NCBI RefSeq assembly: GCF_026016325.1
Contig: NZ_CP087203.1
Location: 1,798,001 to 1,862,000 of the forward strand
From: Pseudomonas sp. B21-056
Lineage (GTDB): Bacteria > Pseudomonadota > Gammaproteobacteria > Pseudomonadales > Pseudomonadaceae
DNA: 64,000 nt
Direction: 5' to 3'
Position 1 is the first letter of the stretch. Every line of letters starts with the position of its first letter. This document shows, piece after piece, positions 22,167 through 33,674 of this stretch. The notes below the pieces were generated by a model. The model was not told the origin of the DNA and did not search any database. It saw only the letters and a program-made list of their open reading frames with translations. A program made the position numbers and the translations under genes.

Positions 22167-22852
22167 ACATCAAGGCACCGGTCATCACCATCGATGGCCC
22201 AAGCGGCTCGGGCAAGGGCACCGTCGCCGGGATCCTGGCCAGGCAACTGGGCTGGAACCTACTCGATTCGGGGGCCCTGTACCGCCTGCTGGCATTTGCG
22301 GCCGGTAACCATGGCGTGGACCTGACCAACGAAGAGTTGCTCAAGGCCCTGGCGGCGCACCTGGATGTGCAGTTCATTGCAGCGACCGACGGTCAACTGC
22401 AGCGGATCATCCTGGAAGGCGACGAAGTCAGCGATGTCATCCGTACCGAAGCCGTTGGGGCCGGGGCTTCCCAGGTCGCGGCGCTGCCGGCGGTGCGTGA
22501 GGCGTTGTTGCAGCGTCAGCGCGCATTCCTGGAGCAGCCGGGGCTGGTGGCCGATGGTCGCGACATGGGCACGGTGGTATTTCCGGACGCACCATTGAAG
22601 ATTTTCCTCACCGCCAGCGCGGAGGAGCGGGCTCGTCGCCGATATTTGCAGTTGAAGGGCAAAGGCGAGGATGTTAGTCTGTCGAGTCTGCTAGATGAGA
22701 TCCGTGCACGCGACGAGCGTGACACCCAGCGCGCAGTAGCCCCGCTCAAGCCGGCGGCTGACGCGATACAACTGGATTCCACGGAGTTGTCCATCGACCA
22801 GGTGTTGCAACGCATCATGAGCGAGATCGCCATTCGCGATATCGCCGGGTGA
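22163..22852 (+). CDS. cmk: Cytidylate kinase
   Basis: Cmk phosphorylates CMP and dCMP using ATP. The product has 229 residues from GTG 22163, which sits inside the overlapping GTGA with the aroA stop. Walker A is GPSGSGKG near residues 10-17, LLDSGALYR and the [20 protein letters not shown] segment are typical, and [18 protein letters not shown] matches the C-terminal consensus. It ends the serC-pheA-hisC-tyrA/aroA-cmk series, and rpsA follows after 120 bases, an order conserved in gamma-proteobacteria. Confidence 0.96.
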   Translation: MNIKAPVITIDGPSGSGKGTVAGILARQLGWNLLDSGALYRLLAFAAGNHGVDLTNEELLKALAAHLDVQFIAATDGQLQRIILEGDEVSDVIRTEAVGAGASQVAALPAVREALLQRQRAFLEQPGLVADGRDMGTVVFPDAPLKIFLTASAEERARRRYLQLKGKGEDVSLSSLLDEIRARDERDTQRAVAPLKPAADAIQLDSTELSIDQVLQRIMSEIAIRDIAG

Positions 22853-22856
22853 CCAG

Positions 22857-22896
22857 GAAGCTCCGCAGGGGACCAGTCATAGTCCTGCGGTGCTTC
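22857..22896 (+). terminator. Long hairpin between cmk and rpsA, possible attenuator
   Basis: GAAGCTCCGCAGG and CCTGCGGTGCTTC pair over 13 bp with one mismatch around a 14-base loop, followed by TTCTATAT. It begins 5 bases after the cmk stop. The T-rich tail is short, so termination may be partial. Confidence 0.5.
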
Positions 22897-22972
22897 TTCT
22901 ATATGAAACCAACCCACACCGTCTGGGGTGTGGAGCCGGGCGTATCCTTCGCCCCAATCAACAGGAATTAAA

Positions 22973-24667
22973 ATGAGCGAAAGCTTTGCGGAACTCTTTG
23001 AAGAAAGCCTGAAAACCCTGAACCTTCAGGCAGGCTCCATCATCACCGGTGTTATCGTTGATATCGATTACCAGGCTCGCTGGGTAACCGTTCACGCTGG
23101 TCTGAAGTCTGAAGCACTCATCCCGCTTGAGCAGTTCTACAACGATGCTGGCGAGCTGAACATCAACGTCGGTGACGAAGTTCACGTTGCTCTGGACTCG
23201 GTTGAAGATGGCTTTGGTGAAACCAAGCTGTCCCGTGAAAAAGCCAAGCGCGCTGAATGCTGGATCGTTCTGGAAGCGGCTTTCGCAGCTGAGGAAGTGG
23301 TCAAGGGCGTTATCAACGGTAAGGTTAAAGGCGGCTTCACTGTCGACGTTAACGGCATCCGTGCGTTCCTGCCAGGTTCCCTGGTTGACGTCCGTCCAGT
23401 GCGTGACACCACGCACCTGGAAGGCAAAGAGCTGGAATTCAAGGTCATCAAGCTGGACCAGAAGCGCAACAACGTTGTTGTTTCCCGTCGCAGTGTCCTG
23501 GAAGCCGAAAACTCCGCCGAGCGCGAAGCTCTGCTGGAATCGCTGCAGGAAGGCCAACAGGTCAAGGGTATCGTCAAGAACCTCACCGATTACGGCGCAT
23601 TCGTCGATCTGGGTGGCGTCGATGGCCTGCTGCACATCACCGACATGGCCTGGAAGCGTATCAAGCATCCTTCGGAAATCGTCAATGTTGGTGACGAGAT
23701 CGATGTCAAGGTTCTGAAGTACGATCGCGAGCGCAACCGTGTTTCCCTGGGCCTCAAGCAACTGGGCGAAGATCCATGGGTCGCTATCAAAGCCCGTTAC
23801 CCAGAAAGCACTCGCGTCACCGCTCGTGTTACCAACCTCACCGACTACGGCTGCTTCGCTGAGCTGGAAGAAGGCGTTGAAGGTCTGGTGCACGTTTCCG
23901 AAATGGACTGGACCAACAAGAACATCCACCCTTCGAAAGTCGTACAAGTCGGCGACGAAGTGGAAGTCATGGTTCTGGACATCGACGAAGAGCGTCGTCG
24001 TATCTCCCTGGGCATCAAGCAGTGCAAGTCCAACCCATGGGAAGACTTCTCTGGCCAGTTCAACAAGGGCGACAAGATCTCCGGCACCATCAAGTCGATC
24101 ACCGATTTCGGTATCTTCATTGGTCTGGACGGCGGCATCGACGGCCTGGTTCACCTGTCCGACATCTCCTGGAACGAAGTGGGCGAAGAAGCCGTACGCC
24201 GCTTCAAGAAGGGCGACGAGCTGGATACCGTTATCCTGTCGGTTGACCCAGAGCGCGAGCGCATCTCCCTGGGTATCAAGCAACTGGAAAGCGATCCGTT
24301 CTCCGAGTACGTCCAAGAGAACGACAAAGGCGCAATCGTTAAGGGCATCGTGAAAGAAGTTGACGCCAAAGGCGCCATCATCACCCTGGCCGACGATATC
24401 GAAGCGACTCTGAAAGCCTCCGAAATCAGCCGTGACCGCGTTGAAGACGCACGTAACGTTCTGAAAGAAGGCGAAGAAGTAGAAGCCAAGATCATCAGCG
24501 TTGATCGCAAGAGCCGCGTAATCCAGCTCTCGATCAAGTCGAAAGACGTTGAAGACGAGAAAGAAGCTATCCAGAGCCTGCGCGACAAGCCAGTTGCTTC
24601 GGATGCTCCAGTAGCCACCACCCTGGGTGACCTGCTGCGTGCTGCACAAGCGGAAAAACAGAACTAA
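22973..24667 (+). CDS. rpsA: 30S ribosomal protein S1
   Basis: S1 binds mRNA and helps start translation of messages with weak ribosome sites. The 564-residue product contains six S1 (OB-fold) repeats. The first two lie near residues 20-170 and bind the ribosome; the later four, each ending in a version of ISLGIKQL, bind RNA. The start is ATG 22973 with AGGA seven bases upstream. Codon choice in this gene is visibly more restricted than in its neighbours (for example GAA, CTG, AAG), as expected for a highly expressed gene. A strong terminator follows. Confidence 0.98.
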   Translation: MSESFAELFEESLKTLNLQAGSIITGVIVDIDYQARWVTVHAGLKSEALIPLEQFYNDAGELNINVGDEVHVALDSVEDGFGETKLSREKAKRAECWIVLEAAFAAEEVVKGVINGKVKGGFTVDVNGIRAFLPGSLVDVRPVRDTTHLEGKELEFKVIKLDQKRNNVVVSRRSVLEAENSAEREALLESLQEGQQVKGIVKNLTDYGAFVDLGGVDGLLHITDMAWKRIKHPSEIVNVGDEIDVKVLKYDRERNRVSLGLKQLGEDPWVAIKARYPESTRVTARVTNLTDYGCFAELEEGVEGLVHVSEMDWTNKNIHPSKVVQVGDEVEVMVLDIDEERRRISLGIKQCKSNPWEDFSGQFNKGDKISGTIKSITDFGIFIGLDGGIDGLVHLSDISWNEVGEEAVRRFKKGDELDTVILSVDPERERISLGIKQLESDPFSEYVQENDKGAIVKGIVKEVDAKGAIITLADDIEATLKASEISRDRVEDARNVLKEGEEVEAKIISVDRKSRVIQLSIKSKDVEDEKEAIQSLRDKPVASDAPVATTLGDLLRAAQAEKQN

Positions 24668-24682
24668 GTTCTGACTTTCTGT

Positions 24683-24712
24683 AAAAAAGGGCGACTTCGG
24701 TCGCCCTTTTTT
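24683..24712 (+). terminator. Intrinsic terminator after rpsA
   Basis: AAAAAAGGGCGA, CTTCGG, TCGCCCTTTTTT form a textbook stem with a CUUCGG tetraloop-type turn and a poly-T tail, 15 bases after the stop codon. Confidence 0.95.
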
Positions 24713-24890
24713 GTGGCTGCGATTCCGATTATTTTTCAAGTCCTGCGTGAGGCCCGTCAGCGTTCTTGCGCATTGCTGCGATGAAACCAACTCTTTGATA
24801 GAGATGTCTCTTTTATTAAGCGGATCAGCCATCTGTATAGCGCCCAGAGGCTGTTTCGATTTTGGATGGGCCTCATGCCTTAGGACTTGA

Positions 24891-25169
24891 ATGAACAAAC
24901 TCTTTCTTGTGTTAGTGCTCTTGATGCTCGCAGGTTGCTCCACAAGCGCCAGGACCCACGCAGTGCACGGTGTCAGTGGCATCGAGATCGATTGCTCAGG
25001 GCTGGGCTCCGGCTGGGAGAAGTGCCACAAGCGGGCTGCCAGGGAGTGCAAAGGGGTCGGTTATAAGGTGATTACCCGATCCGACGACGCAAAGGATGAA
25101 AGCCCGTATCCCTTCGGTTTCAATCCGGCAGGTTATGTGACCCGGACGATGTTGGTGATGTGTCGTTAG
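24891..25169 (+). CDS. Small putative lipoprotein
   Basis: This 92-residue product begins with a hydrophobic signal (MNKLFLVLVLLML) ending in the lipobox LAGC, so Cys16 is the predicted lipidated residue. The next residue is Ser, which favours outer-membrane sorting. The mature part has three further Cys (DCSG, KCHK, ECKG) and a fourth near the C-terminus (MCR), which could form disulfides in the periplasm. It resembles unnamed lipoproteins often found near ihfB in Pseudomonas. No function is known to me. Confidence 0.75.
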   Translation: MNKLFLVLVLLMLAGCSTSARTHAVHGVSGIEIDCSGLGSGWEKCHKRAARECKGVGYKVITRSDDAKDESPYPFGFNPAGYVTRTMLVMCR

Positions 25170-25303
25170 CCCGGAAGGTTTCTGCGGCTTGCCCCGAAAA
25201 GGAGCGCGGAAGATTTGTCAATATGTGGGCTGTTCAAATTCCTCAGAGCATGCTAAAACCTTTCGAAGCACTGATCTAGCTGCTTGAAAAAGAAGGGAAA
25301 AAT

Positions 25304-25600
25304 ATGACGAAGTCGGAGTTGATCGAACGAATTGTCACCCATCAAGGGCTGCTCTCATCCAAGGATGTGGAGCTGGCCATCAAGACTATGCTTGAACAAA
25401 TGTCTCAATGCCTGGCGACCGGAGATCGTATCGAGATCCGTGGCTTTGGCAGCTTTTCCCTGCACTACCGTGCTCCGCGGGTAGGGCGTAATCCCAAGAC
25501 CGGTCAGTCCGTGAGTCTGGATGGCAAATTCGTACCTCATTTCAAACCGGGCAAAGAGCTCAGGGATCGGGTAAATGAGGAGGAGGGTGACGAGTTTTGA
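25304..25600 (+). CDS. ihfB: Integration host factor subunit beta
   Basis: IhfB pairs with IhfA to bend DNA at specific sites, affecting promoters, replication and recombination. The 98-residue product is standard length and starts [10 protein letters not shown]. The beta-arm carries GRNPKTG with the intercalating proline. The start at 25304 follows AAGGGA at about 25293. It lies downstream of rpsA, as in most gamma-proteobacteria, with the small lipoprotein gene in between. Confidence 0.96.
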   Translation: MTKSELIERIVTHQGLLSSKDVELAIKTMLEQMSQCLATGDRIEIRGFGSFSLHYRAPRVGRNPKTGQSVSLDGKFVPHFKPGKELRDRVNEEEGDEF

Positions 25601-25626
25601 CAACGCATCAAAAATAAGGGGTATTC

Positions 25627-25851
25627 ATGGGGAACTTTAAGCGTCTGGCGCTTGTCGTATTAGCGCTGCTCGTTGCCGCAGCCATCGTTCTGTTCGTGCT
25701 CGAAAATAATCAGCCTGTCGCCCTGCTGTTTCTGGGTTGGTCGGCCCCGCAGCTTCCGGTTTCGGTTTTCGTGCTGCTGGCGTTGCTGACGGGTATGATC
25801 TTTGGTCCGTTGCTGACGTGGTTCATTGGGGTGCGGCGACGATTGAAATAA
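25627..25851 (+). CDS. LapA-domain inner-membrane protein
   Basis: This is a 74-residue protein with two hydrophobic segments (about 6-24 and 42-66) separated by ENNQPVALLFLGWSAP, the signature of the LapA/YciS (DUF1049) family. In E. coli LapA takes part in regulating lipopolysaccharide synthesis, which fits its position 193 bases upstream of the O-antigen locus. It lies 26 bases after ihfB and is probably cotranscribed with it. The usual partner LapB is not encoded here. Confidence 0.8.
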   Translation: MGNFKRLALVVLALLVAAAIVLFVLENNQPVALLFLGWSAPQLPVSVFVLLALLTGMIFGPLLTWFIGVRRRLK

Positions 25852-26044
25852 CGGAGTGTGTGAGCCTGGTAGTCTTGGAGTAAGGATCGCTGCCAACAAT
25901 TTTTATGACTACAGGTATTTTAGTTTGTGCTTAATTTAAATCAGTTTGCTTCAATATCTCCTGGGGCTTTGCCTGCTGTCCTGCCTCTTAATGCGTTCTG
26001 TTTGTTTGCAAGCGTGATGTCAAACAAAGGAGGCGAGGCCCTAC
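25852..26044 (+). promoter_or_regulatory. AT-rich upstream region of wzz
   Basis: These 193 bases include an AT-rich stretch at about 25896-25960 that contrasts with the flanking core genes. A promoter for wzz is likely here, but I cannot fix the -35/-10 elements. An AGGAGGCGAGG at about 26030 is the ribosome site for wzz. Confidence 0.4.
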
Positions 26045-27106
26045 ATGCAAAATGATCGTGCTGAAGTGCGTGGTTCTGATGAAATTGATCTGATAGAGCT
26101 AGTGCGTGGGCTTTGGGCTCAGAAGTGGTTGATCATAGGTGTGACGTTGTTGGTCACTATTGGTGCGGCAGCCTACGCATTTCTTAGTAAGCCAGTTTAT
26201 GAAGCGAAACTTTTTATTATGCCGCCAACTCAGAATGGAATTGCCGAGTTGAATTATGGGCGGGCGAAGAGCACTGAGCTGGATGCGTATTCCATCAAGC
26301 ATGTTTACGATGTGTTTGCTCGGAATCTTCAGGCTGAGTCTATTCGTCAAAAATTCTTCAACGAAGTCTATCTTCCTTCGCTTGATGAATCCCAGCGAAA
26401 GGGAGCGCTTGATCGTGTGTATGAGCGTTTCTCTCGAGAGCTGGTCGTCAGGGGGCCAGGTAAAGACACTCCTGATCGGTTCTCGGTAACTGTTCAAGGT
26501 GGCGACCCTGTCCGGGCGACAGAGTGGGCCAAAGCCTATGTGCAACGTGCCAGTGAAGCTGCTGAGTCGGAGCTTATCAAGAACGTTACGACTGAGGCTT
26601 CTGTAAGAGCACGTAATATCGAGCAGCGGATCGTAAGCTTGCGTGAAACCGCACAGAGGTTGCGCGAGGATCGGATTCAACAGCTGCGTGAGGCGCTGAA
26701 GATCGCTGAGGCGATCGGCTTGACGACTCCGACTATAAACTCTTCTGCTTCGGTTGATATAACTGTAGATACGGGTAACAAAATGGATTACCAGCGAGGC
26801 AGCAAGGCGCTGGCGGCGGAAGTCAATGTGCTGGAGTCGAGGGCCTCTGATGATGCATTTATTTCAGGTCTTCGGGCGTTGCAGATGCGCTACAACTTTT
26901 ATCGTAAGTTGAATATTGATTCTGAGCGTATTTCCGTTTATCGGCAGGATGGCAGTGTCGAGGTGCCGGAGAGTCCGATTAAGCCAAGAAAAATGTTGGC
27001 TTTATTGTTGGGTGTCATTGCAGGTGGATTGTTAGGTGGTTTCATGGCCTTGATTCGAGTTGTTATAAACCGAAACAAAGAGCAACGAGGCGCAGGCATA
27101 GGGTGA
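26045..27106 (+). CDS. wzz: O-antigen chain-length determinant Wzz
   Basis: Wzz sets the modal length of O-antigen made by the Wzy-dependent route. The 353-residue product has the family layout: an N-terminal membrane segment (about 28-48), a large periplasmic helical region, and a C-terminal membrane segment (about 309-332) preceded by the proline-rich VPESPIKPRK. The periplasmic part contains a long coiled-coil-like helix (about 165-225). The start follows AGGAGG. A terminator at 27161 separates it from wbpA, so it may be expressed independently of the sugar genes. Confidence 0.93.
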   Translation: MQNDRAEVRGSDEIDLIELVRGLWAQKWLIIGVTLLVTIGAAAYAFLSKPVYEAKLFIMPPTQNGIAELNYGRAKSTELDAYSIKHVYDVFARNLQAESIRQKFFNEVYLPSLDESQRKGALDRVYERFSRELVVRGPGKDTPDRFSVTVQGGDPVRATEWAKAYVQRASEAAESELIKNVTTEASVRARNIEQRIVSLRETAQRLREDRIQQLREALKIAEAIGLTTPTINSSASVDITVDTGNKMDYQRGSKALAAEVNVLESRASDDAFISGLRALQMRYNFYRKLNIDSERISVYRQDGSVEVPESPIKPRKMLALLLGVIAGGLLGGFMALIRVVINRNKEQRGAGIG

Positions 27107-27712
27107 TTAGTAACGATTAGATATTCCTGTTGCGCCGATCGTCGTCGAATAGCTGTGTTTAAGCCCGTCTTTATGAAGGTTATCTTTGTAAAGATGGGCT
27201 TTTTGTTGATAGAAGAAACTAACCCTATCGGAGCGAGGATGAGGTTATTGCTCCGCCAACGATAGTTGAGTGATATTAGAGTTATCATGCAGACCGCTAG
27301 GGTGGGGGCGGGTGGTTGCTTGATGCACTGGCGCTCAGTGATTGATGTTATAGTGATGGCAAAAAACAAAGCTAGCTAATGAAAAAACCAGCGAAAGCAA
27401 GTGGGACGCTCATGAAGGTACAATCCGAGAAAGCCATTTTTTTACGTAGCGGGCATAATGGCGGTCTGTGATGACTTGGTGAGCATGTGCTAGCGGTTGT
27501 CAGCGACAAACCGTGCGGCGTTGGGGGAGCATTAGGCTTGGTCGTGGGCGTCGTGCCATTTGCGAGGTCTGGAACGAGAAAGGAATGAAATGACAGCGCT
27601 CAGCGTCAGTCTCGTAGGTAGGGAAGGGCTTTAGCTGCCGCTATGGTAGAGGCTGGGCCTGGATCAGACCTCTAACAATTAGATGATTTTGACAAGTTAA
27701 ATGGAGAGTTGG
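27107..27712. other. Long non-coding stretch between wzz and wbpA
   Basis: These 606 bases hold the wzz terminator (27161-27204) and then about 500 bases with no supportable gene. The promoter for the sugar operon should lie here. I looked for a JUMPstart/ops element (GGCGGTAG) and found no convincing copy. The ribosome site of wbpA is GGAG at 27703. Confidence 0.4.
27161..27204 (+). terminator. Intrinsic terminator after wzz
   Basis: AAGCCCGTCTTTA and TAAAGATGGGCTT pair over 13 bp (one G-U pair) around a 15-base loop, followed by TTTG. It begins 54 bases after the wzz stop. Confidence 0.85.
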
Positions 27713-30050
<2,338 letters not shown>

Positions 30051-30120
30051 CAGGGCGAGGCAGCACGGGTGGCCTTGCGCCACCTGTTTTCATACTTCCC
30101 AAGCAGGATCTCGAACCAGC

Positions 30121-32013
30121 GTGTCGAACGATAATTTCAACAAGCCAAACGAAGCGGGTGCGATGCGCCACGCGCGCAGCATTCGTTTCGATATTCAGGG
30201 CTTGCGTGCAATCGCAGTTCTGGCGGTCATGCTTTATCACGCCAATAGTGGCTGGCTGAAAGCCGGCTATGTTGGCGTCGATATTTTTTTTGTTATCTCT
30301 GGCTTCATCATAACGGCATTGTTGACCGAGCGAAGCGATAAGATCGATCTCGTTTCATTCTATGCCAGCCGTATCAAACGTATTCTGCCGGCGTATTTCG
30401 TCATGCTGGTGGTGGTATGTGCAGTATCCGCGATTTTGTTTCTGCCTAATGACTTCGCATTCTTTCTCGCCAGCCTGAAATCCTCGGCGCTGTTTACCAG
30501 CAACCAGTACTTCGCTGACTTCGGTAGCTATTTCGCGCCGCGGGCCGATGAGCTGCCGCTTCTGCATACCTGGTCCTTGGCCATCGAGATGCAGTTCTAC
30601 CTGTTCTTCCCAGTACTGGTCATTTGCTTGCCAAAGCAATGGCGTCTCATGGCATTTGCCTTGCTAGCCGTCAGCCTGTTTGCCTGGAGCGGCTACCGTG
30701 TACTGGGTGAATCGCAAGAAGGGTTGTACTTTGCCCTGTCGGCACGGATTCCCGAGTTCATGGTCGGTGCCATCGTTGCCTTGCTGATGCGCCAGCGCGA
30801 GCTATCCATGTTACTTGCAAGCGTATTCGGTGGGCTGGGCGCAACCCTGCTGGCTTGGGCAGTGCTGGCTATCGATAAGCAACACTTCCCAGGCTTCTGG
30901 TCCAGCCTGCCTTGTGTCGGGGCAGGGCTGCTCATCGCCGCCCGGCGTGGTCCGGTCAGCGCGTTGCTGGCCACTCGGCCGATGGTCTGGCTCGGCGGCA
31001 TTTCCTATTCGTTATATCTGTGGCACTGGCCGGTGCTGGCGTTCATTCGCTATTACACAGGGCAGTACGAGCTGACGGACGCTTGGTTACCGGTTTTCGT
31101 GGTCAGCTCTGTACTGCTGGCATGGCTTTCCTATCGCTTGGTCGAAACACCCGCCAGAAACGCTTCCGGTATGATGCGCCAGGTGCCCAAGTGGGCTGTA
31201 GGCGGTGCTGTGGTCGTGCTGGTGGTGTGGGGGGGGCAACGTGTGAACGCCTCGCTGGTCGCTCCGTTGCCTGTGGAGCTCACCCGTTATGCTGCTCCAG
31301 AACTGATTTGCCATGGCACCCAGGTGGGCGCGTGCAAGCGAGGCAAGGCAGATGCCGAAGTGTCCGTCCTGGTAATTGGCGATAGTCATGCTGCCCAGTT
31401 GAACTACTTCTTCGACCGGGTGGGAGAAGAGAAGGGCGTCGCTTACCGTGTGCTCACCGCCAGCAGTTGCGTGCCTATTCCCGGCTTCGACTTTGAACGC
31501 CTGCCAGCCTGGGCGCAAAAACCTTGCCGCGCGCAGATTGAGGCCGTCGTCCGTGAGTTGCCTAAGGTGGAGCGGGTGATCATCGCAGGCATGTGGCAGT
31601 ACCAGATGCAGAGCCAAGCATTCGCCAAGGCGTTTGCTGAGTTTCTCGTCGATGCTGCAGGAGCCCATAAACACATCGTGGTGCTTGCCCAGATACCAAT
31701 GTTTGAAACAGATGTACAGCGAGCAAGGCGCTTTACCGAGATTGGCCTGCCGGCACCATTGACATTCAATAGCGAGTGGCAGGTTGCCAACCAGCAAGTT
31801 CAGGCCATTGTCGACCGTACGCCTGGCGTGCGCTTCCTGGACTTTTCCAACAGCAGCTTCTTTGCCGCTGCGCCTTATCAGCAAGGCTTGCTCATCTACC
31901 GTGACAGCCACCACCTCAACGAGGTAGGTGCAAGTCGTTATGGGCACTATGCTGCCGAGCAATTGCAACGTGCTTTCGATCAACCTCAGTCCAATGTGAG
32001 TCTGAAGCAATGA
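30121..32013 (+). CDS. wbpC: Membrane O-acyltransferase with SGNH domain, WbpC-like
   Basis: The product (630 residues from GTG 30121; ATG 30163 is an equally plausible start) is an acyltransferase-3 protein. The N-terminal half has about ten membrane segments and opens with the family motif [19 protein letters not shown], whose His is catalytic, followed by [13 protein letters not shown]. The C-terminal periplasmic half is an SGNH hydrolase-type domain with GDSHA near residue 420 and DSHHLNE near residue 595. This architecture is known from O-antigen O-acetyltransferases. In O5 P. aeruginosa the gene at this position is wbpC. It predicts O-acetylated O-antigen. Confidence 0.85.
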   Translation: MSNDNFNKPNEAGAMRHARSIRFDIQGLRAIAVLAVMLYHANSGWLKAGYVGVDIFFVISGFIITALLTERSDKIDLVSFYASRIKRILPAYFVMLVVVCAVSAILFLPNDFAFFLASLKSSALFTSNQYFADFGSYFAPRADELPLLHTWSLAIEMQFYLFFPVLVICLPKQWRLMAFALLAVSLFAWSGYRVLGESQEGLYFALSARIPEFMVGAIVALLMRQRELSMLLASVFGGLGATLLAWAVLAIDKQHFPGFWSSLPCVGAGLLIAARRGPVSALLATRPMVWLGGISYSLYLWHWPVLAFIRYYTGQYELTDAWLPVFVVSSVLLAWLSYRLVETPARNASGMMRQVPKWAVGGAVVVLVVWGGQRVNASLVAPLPVELTRYAAPELICHGTQVGACKRGKADAEVSVLVIGDSHAAQLNYFFDRVGEEKGVAYRVLTASSCVPIPGFDFERLPAWAQKPCRAQIEAVVRELPKVERVIIAGMWQYQMQSQAFAKAFAEFLVDAAGAHKHIVVLAQIPMFETDVQRARRFTEIGLPAPLTFNSEWQVANQQVQAIVDRTPGVRFLDFSNSSFFAAAPYQQGLLIYRDSHHLNEVGASRYGHYAAEQLQRAFDQPQSNVSLKQ

Positions 32014-32585
32014 ATTACTATCAGCACCCAAGCGCGATTGTCGATGAGGGCGCACAGATCGGTGAAAACTCCCGTGTCTGGCACTTTGTCCATGTTTGCG
32101 GGGGGGCCCGGATCGGTGCCGGCGTTTCGCTCGGCCAGAATGTGTTTGTAGGCAACAAGGTTGTGATCGGCGACCGCTGCAAGGTCCAGAACAATGTATC
32201 AGTCTACGATAATGTCACGCTGGAAGAGGGCGTGTTCTGTGGCCCCAGCATGGTCTTCACCAATGTCTATAACCCTCGTTCGCTGATCGAGCGCAAGGAC
32301 CAGTACCTCGATACGCTGGTAAAGAAGGGCGCGACGCTTGGCGCCAATTGCACCATCGTTTGCGGCGTTACCATTGGTGAATATGCCTTCGTCGGTGCTG
32401 GCGCGGTCATCAACAAGGATGTACCGGCCTATGCATTGATGGTGGGCGTACCCGCACGGCAGATTGGCTGGATGAGCGAATTTGGCGAGCAACTGCAGTT
32501 GAACGAGCAGGGCGAGGCCTTCTGCTCGCATACGGGGGCGCGTTATGTGCTGAACGGAAAATTTTTGAACAAGATGGATGCCTGA
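32010..32585 (+). CDS. wbpD: UDP-2-acetamido-3-amino-glucuronate N-acetyltransferase WbpD
   Basis: WbpD acetylates the 3-amino group of the sugar made by WbpB and WbpE. The 191-residue protein is a left-handed beta-helix acyltransferase built from hexapeptide repeats (for example [52 protein letters not shown]). The start overlaps the wbpC stop as ATGA, so translation is coupled. wbpE follows after two bases. Confidence 0.93.
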   Translation: MNYYQHPSAIVDEGAQIGENSRVWHFVHVCGGARIGAGVSLGQNVFVGNKVVIGDRCKVQNNVSVYDNVTLEEGVFCGPSMVFTNVYNPRSLIERKDQYLDTLVKKGATLGANCTIVCGVTIGEYAFVGAGAVINKDVPAYALMVGVPARQIGWMSEFGEQLQLNEQGEAFCSHTGARYVLNGKFLNKMDA

Positions 32586-32587
32586 GC

Positions 32588-33670
32588 ATGATTGAATTCA
32601 TTGACCTGAAGAGCCAGCAAGCACGTATCAAGGACAAGATAGATGCCGGCATCCAGCGTGTCTTGAGCCACGGCCAGTACATTCTTGGCCCGGAAGTACA
32701 GGAACTGGAGGAGCGCCTCGCCGCCTTCGCCGGCACCAAGTTCTGCATCAGTTGCGCCAACGGCACCGATGCTCTGCAGATCGTACAGATGGCCCTGGGC
32801 ATTGGCCCAGGCGACGAGGTGATCACTCCGGGCTTCACCTACATTGCTACTGCCGAAACAGTCGCTCTGCTGGGGGCCAAGCCTGTATATGTGGACATCG
32901 ACCCACGTACCTACAACCTTGATCCGCAGTTGCTCGAAGCGGCGATTACGCCGCGTACGAAGGCGATTATTCCAGTATCACTATACGGGCAATGCGCTGA
33001 CTTTGATGCGATCAACGCTATTGCTGCCAAATACGGCATTCCTGTGATCGAGGACGCGGCGCAGAGCTTTGGCGCTTCGTACAAAGGCAAGCGCTCGTGC
33101 AACCTTACAACAGTTTCCTGCACCAGCTTCTTTCCTAGCAAGCCGTTGGGTTGCTATGGCGATGGTGGCGCGATCTTTACCAATGATGAAGCGTTGGCCA
33201 CCGTTATTCGCCAGATTGCCCGGCATGGTCAGGACCGCCGTTATCATCACATCCGGGTTGGGGTGAATAGCCGGCTGGATACCCTGCAAGCAGCTATTCT
33301 ACTGCCCAAGCTTGAAATCTTCGAAGAGGAGATTGCGCTGCGTCAGCAAGTGGCTAAATGGTATGACGTTGCGTTGAGTACGGCAGGATTAAACAGCATT
33401 CCATACATCGCTGAGCAGAATGTGAGTGCTTACGCTCAATACACGGTTCGCGTGCAAGATCGCGACATTGTTCAGGAAAAATTGAAAGCAGCAGGTATTC
33501 CAAGTGTAGTTCACTATCCAATCCCGCTCAACAAACAACCCGCAGTAGCTGATTCTTCGGTATCCCTGCCGGTTGGTGATGAAGTCGCGACGCAAGTGAT
33601 GAGCCTGCCTATGCATCCTTATTTGGATGAGACGTCTGTAATGAAAATTGCCGCGGCTATCGCGGGATAA
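32588..33670 (+). CDS. wbpE: UDP-2-acetamido-3-oxo-glucuronate aminotransferase WbpE
   Basis: WbpE transfers an amino group from glutamate to C3 of the keto sugar made by WbpB. The 360-residue product is a DegT/DnrJ/EryC1/StrS-type PLP enzyme. The cofactor lysine is Lys185 in SFFPSKPLGCYGDGG, the same number reported for the P. aeruginosa enzyme as I recall it. ANGTDALQ binds the cofactor phosphate and EDAAQSFGA contains the ring-stacking acidic residue. The last third of the gene (from about 33400) becomes more AT-rich, entering the low-GC core of the locus. Confidence 0.95.
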   Translation: MIEFIDLKSQQARIKDKIDAGIQRVLSHGQYILGPEVQELEERLAAFAGTKFCISCANGTDALQIVQMALGIGPGDEVITPGFTYIATAETVALLGAKPVYVDIDPRTYNLDPQLLEAAITPRTKAIIPVSLYGQCADFDAINAIAAKYGIPVIEDAAQSFGASYKGKRSCNLTTVSCTSFFPSKPLGCYGDGGAIFTNDEALATVIRQIARHGQDRRYHHIRVGVNSRLDTLQAAILLPKLEIFEEEIALRQQVAKWYDVALSTAGLNSIPYIAEQNVSAYAQYTVRVQDRDIVQEKLKAAGIPSVVHYPIPLNKQPAVADSSVSLPVGDEVATQVMSLPMHPYLDETSVMKIAAAIAG

Positions 33671-33674
33671 TATT

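Noticed and set aside
22958..25051. A 697-codon open frame on the minus strand across rpsA
   Set aside because: It mirrors the biased codon use of rpsA and runs through its terminator and the lipoprotein gene. No independent coding evidence.
27205..27712. JUMPstart/ops element upstream of wbpA
   Set aside because: GGCGGT occurs once (in AATGGCGGTCTGTG) but the rest of the consensus is missing, and I do not know a Pseudomonas O-antigen locus controlled this way.
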